A stretch of 6,281 bases of DNA. It comes from CAZDOD01 sp964506935 (GTDB lineage Bacteria > Desulfobacterota > Zymogenia > Zymogenales > Zymogenaceae). A program made the translations under genes and the position numbers. Of the stretch, positions 5,930-6,281 are shown piece after piece. The stretch covers positions 1 to 6,281 of the forward strand of contig CAZDOD010000164.1 in the NCBI GenBank assembly GCA_964506935.1, given 5' to 3'. Under the pieces are notes generated by a model, which ran no database searches, was not told the DNA's origin, and was given only the letters and a program-made list of their open reading frames with translations. The first letter of the stretch is position 1; the number at the start of each line of letters is the position of its first letter.

Positions 5930-6281
5930 TTGGGCGGTGCCATATCCCGAAGGGACTTTTTAAAAAGCATATCCGTCTCGGCATTGGCTATCTCGGCGGT
6001 GGGGATACCCCTGACCTCGTGCGGCGAGTCGGGAGATTCTATCGAGAGGGATTCCTTCACATCACGCATCAAGGGATACATCGAGCCGAGGGAGTCGCCG
6101 CTCTATTCGCCGCTGGGGGATGGGAAGATCATGTGCCTTCTGTGCCCGAGGGGGTGCGTCGTAAAGGACGGGGGGAGGGGATACTGCGAGGTCAGAGAAA
6201 ACCGCGGCGGCAAATACTATACCCTCGTCTACGGAAATCCCTGCACTTACCATAACGACCCGATCGAGAAGAAGCCCTTTA
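5930..6281 (+). CDS. AmmeMemoRadiSam system radical SAM enzyme with Tat lipoprotein signal (N-terminal part, cut at right edge)
   Basis: Only the first 117 codons are visible. The part from 6119 on reads GKIMCLLCPRGCVVKDG, then GYCEVRENRGGKYYTLVYG and DPIEKKPF. This is the characteristic N-terminus of the AmmeMemoRadiSam radical SAM family, whose closest characterised relatives are glycyl-radical enzyme activases such as that of pyruvate formate-lyase. The four cysteines at 69, 72, 76 and 86 belong to this N-terminal Cys cluster. The CxxxCxxC motif that binds the SAM-cleaving iron-sulfur cluster should lie farther on, outside the window. Before the domain there is a clear export signal: SRRDFLK with Arg7-Arg8, a hydrophobic stretch, and the lipobox LTSC ending at Cys31, so a Tat-exported lipoprotein is predicted. 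The start is uncertain: TTG 5930 (used here), TTG 5876 or GTG 5867, all in one frame and all keeping the Tat motif. The gap to the preceding gene is 66 bases or less, so the two are co-transcribed. Family assignment is firm; location is inferred. Confidence 0.85.
   Translation, partial: MGGAISRRDFLKSISVSALAISAVGIPLTSCGESGDSIERDSFTSRIKGYIEPRESPLYSPLGDGKIMCLLCPRGCVVKDGGRGYCEVRENRGGKYYTLVYGNPCTYHNDPIEKKPF

Noticed and set aside
5914..6255. A 113-aa open frame on the plus strand starting with ATG
   Set aside because: The overlapping frame encodes the Tat signal and the conserved CLLCPRGC and VRENRGGK segments of the radical SAM family; this one shows no family features.

Overview
The window holds six genes: four complete and two cut by its edges. 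Base composition is moderate, with a purine-rich, AT-leaning intergenic style. No RNA genes, insertion sequences, CRISPR arrays or long repeats were seen. The gene set suggests an anaerobic Gram-negative bacterium, most likely Desulfobacterota (former Deltaproteobacteria). The reasons are a DUF6178-like protein, a short FmdB-type zinc ribbon with a Cys-rich tail, an AmmeMemoRadiSam cluster, and lipoprotein/Tat signals that imply a cell envelope with exported proteins. This taxonomic call is inference from gene content, not from a marker gene.

Left part (1-2051): the C-terminal part of an M17 leucyl aminopeptidase (pepA-like, plus strand, cut at the left edge) converges on a complete 12-TM glycoside-pentoside-hexuronide:cation symporter (GPH family, minus strand). 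The convergent gap is 64 bp and has no convincing terminator. The transporter keeps the MelB-type helix I/II acidic residues; its substrate cannot be read from the sequence.

Middle (2052-3937): a 101-bp divergent intergenic region holds a good sigma70-type promoter for the transporter on the minus strand. On the plus strand it holds an extended -10 promoter only six bases before the ATG of a 594-aa DUF6178-like protein, so that mRNA is predicted to be leaderless.

Right part (3938-6281): a new extended -10/-35 promoter precedes a zinc-ribbon protein of 72 aa. Next comes a 499-aa predicted lipoprotein that fuses a Memo-like domain (AmmeMemoRadiSam protein B) to an AMMECR1 domain (protein A), and then the start of the matching radical SAM enzyme, cut by the right edge. 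The three plus-strand genes look like one operon.

The most notable point is that both visible AmmeMemoRadiSam parts carry export signals. The Memo-AMMECR1 fusion has a Sec-type lipoprotein signal. The radical SAM enzyme, if it starts at the TTG at 5930, begins with a textbook twin-arginine signal ending in an LTSC lipobox. This predicts a membrane-anchored, extracytoplasmic version of a system whose chemistry is still unknown.
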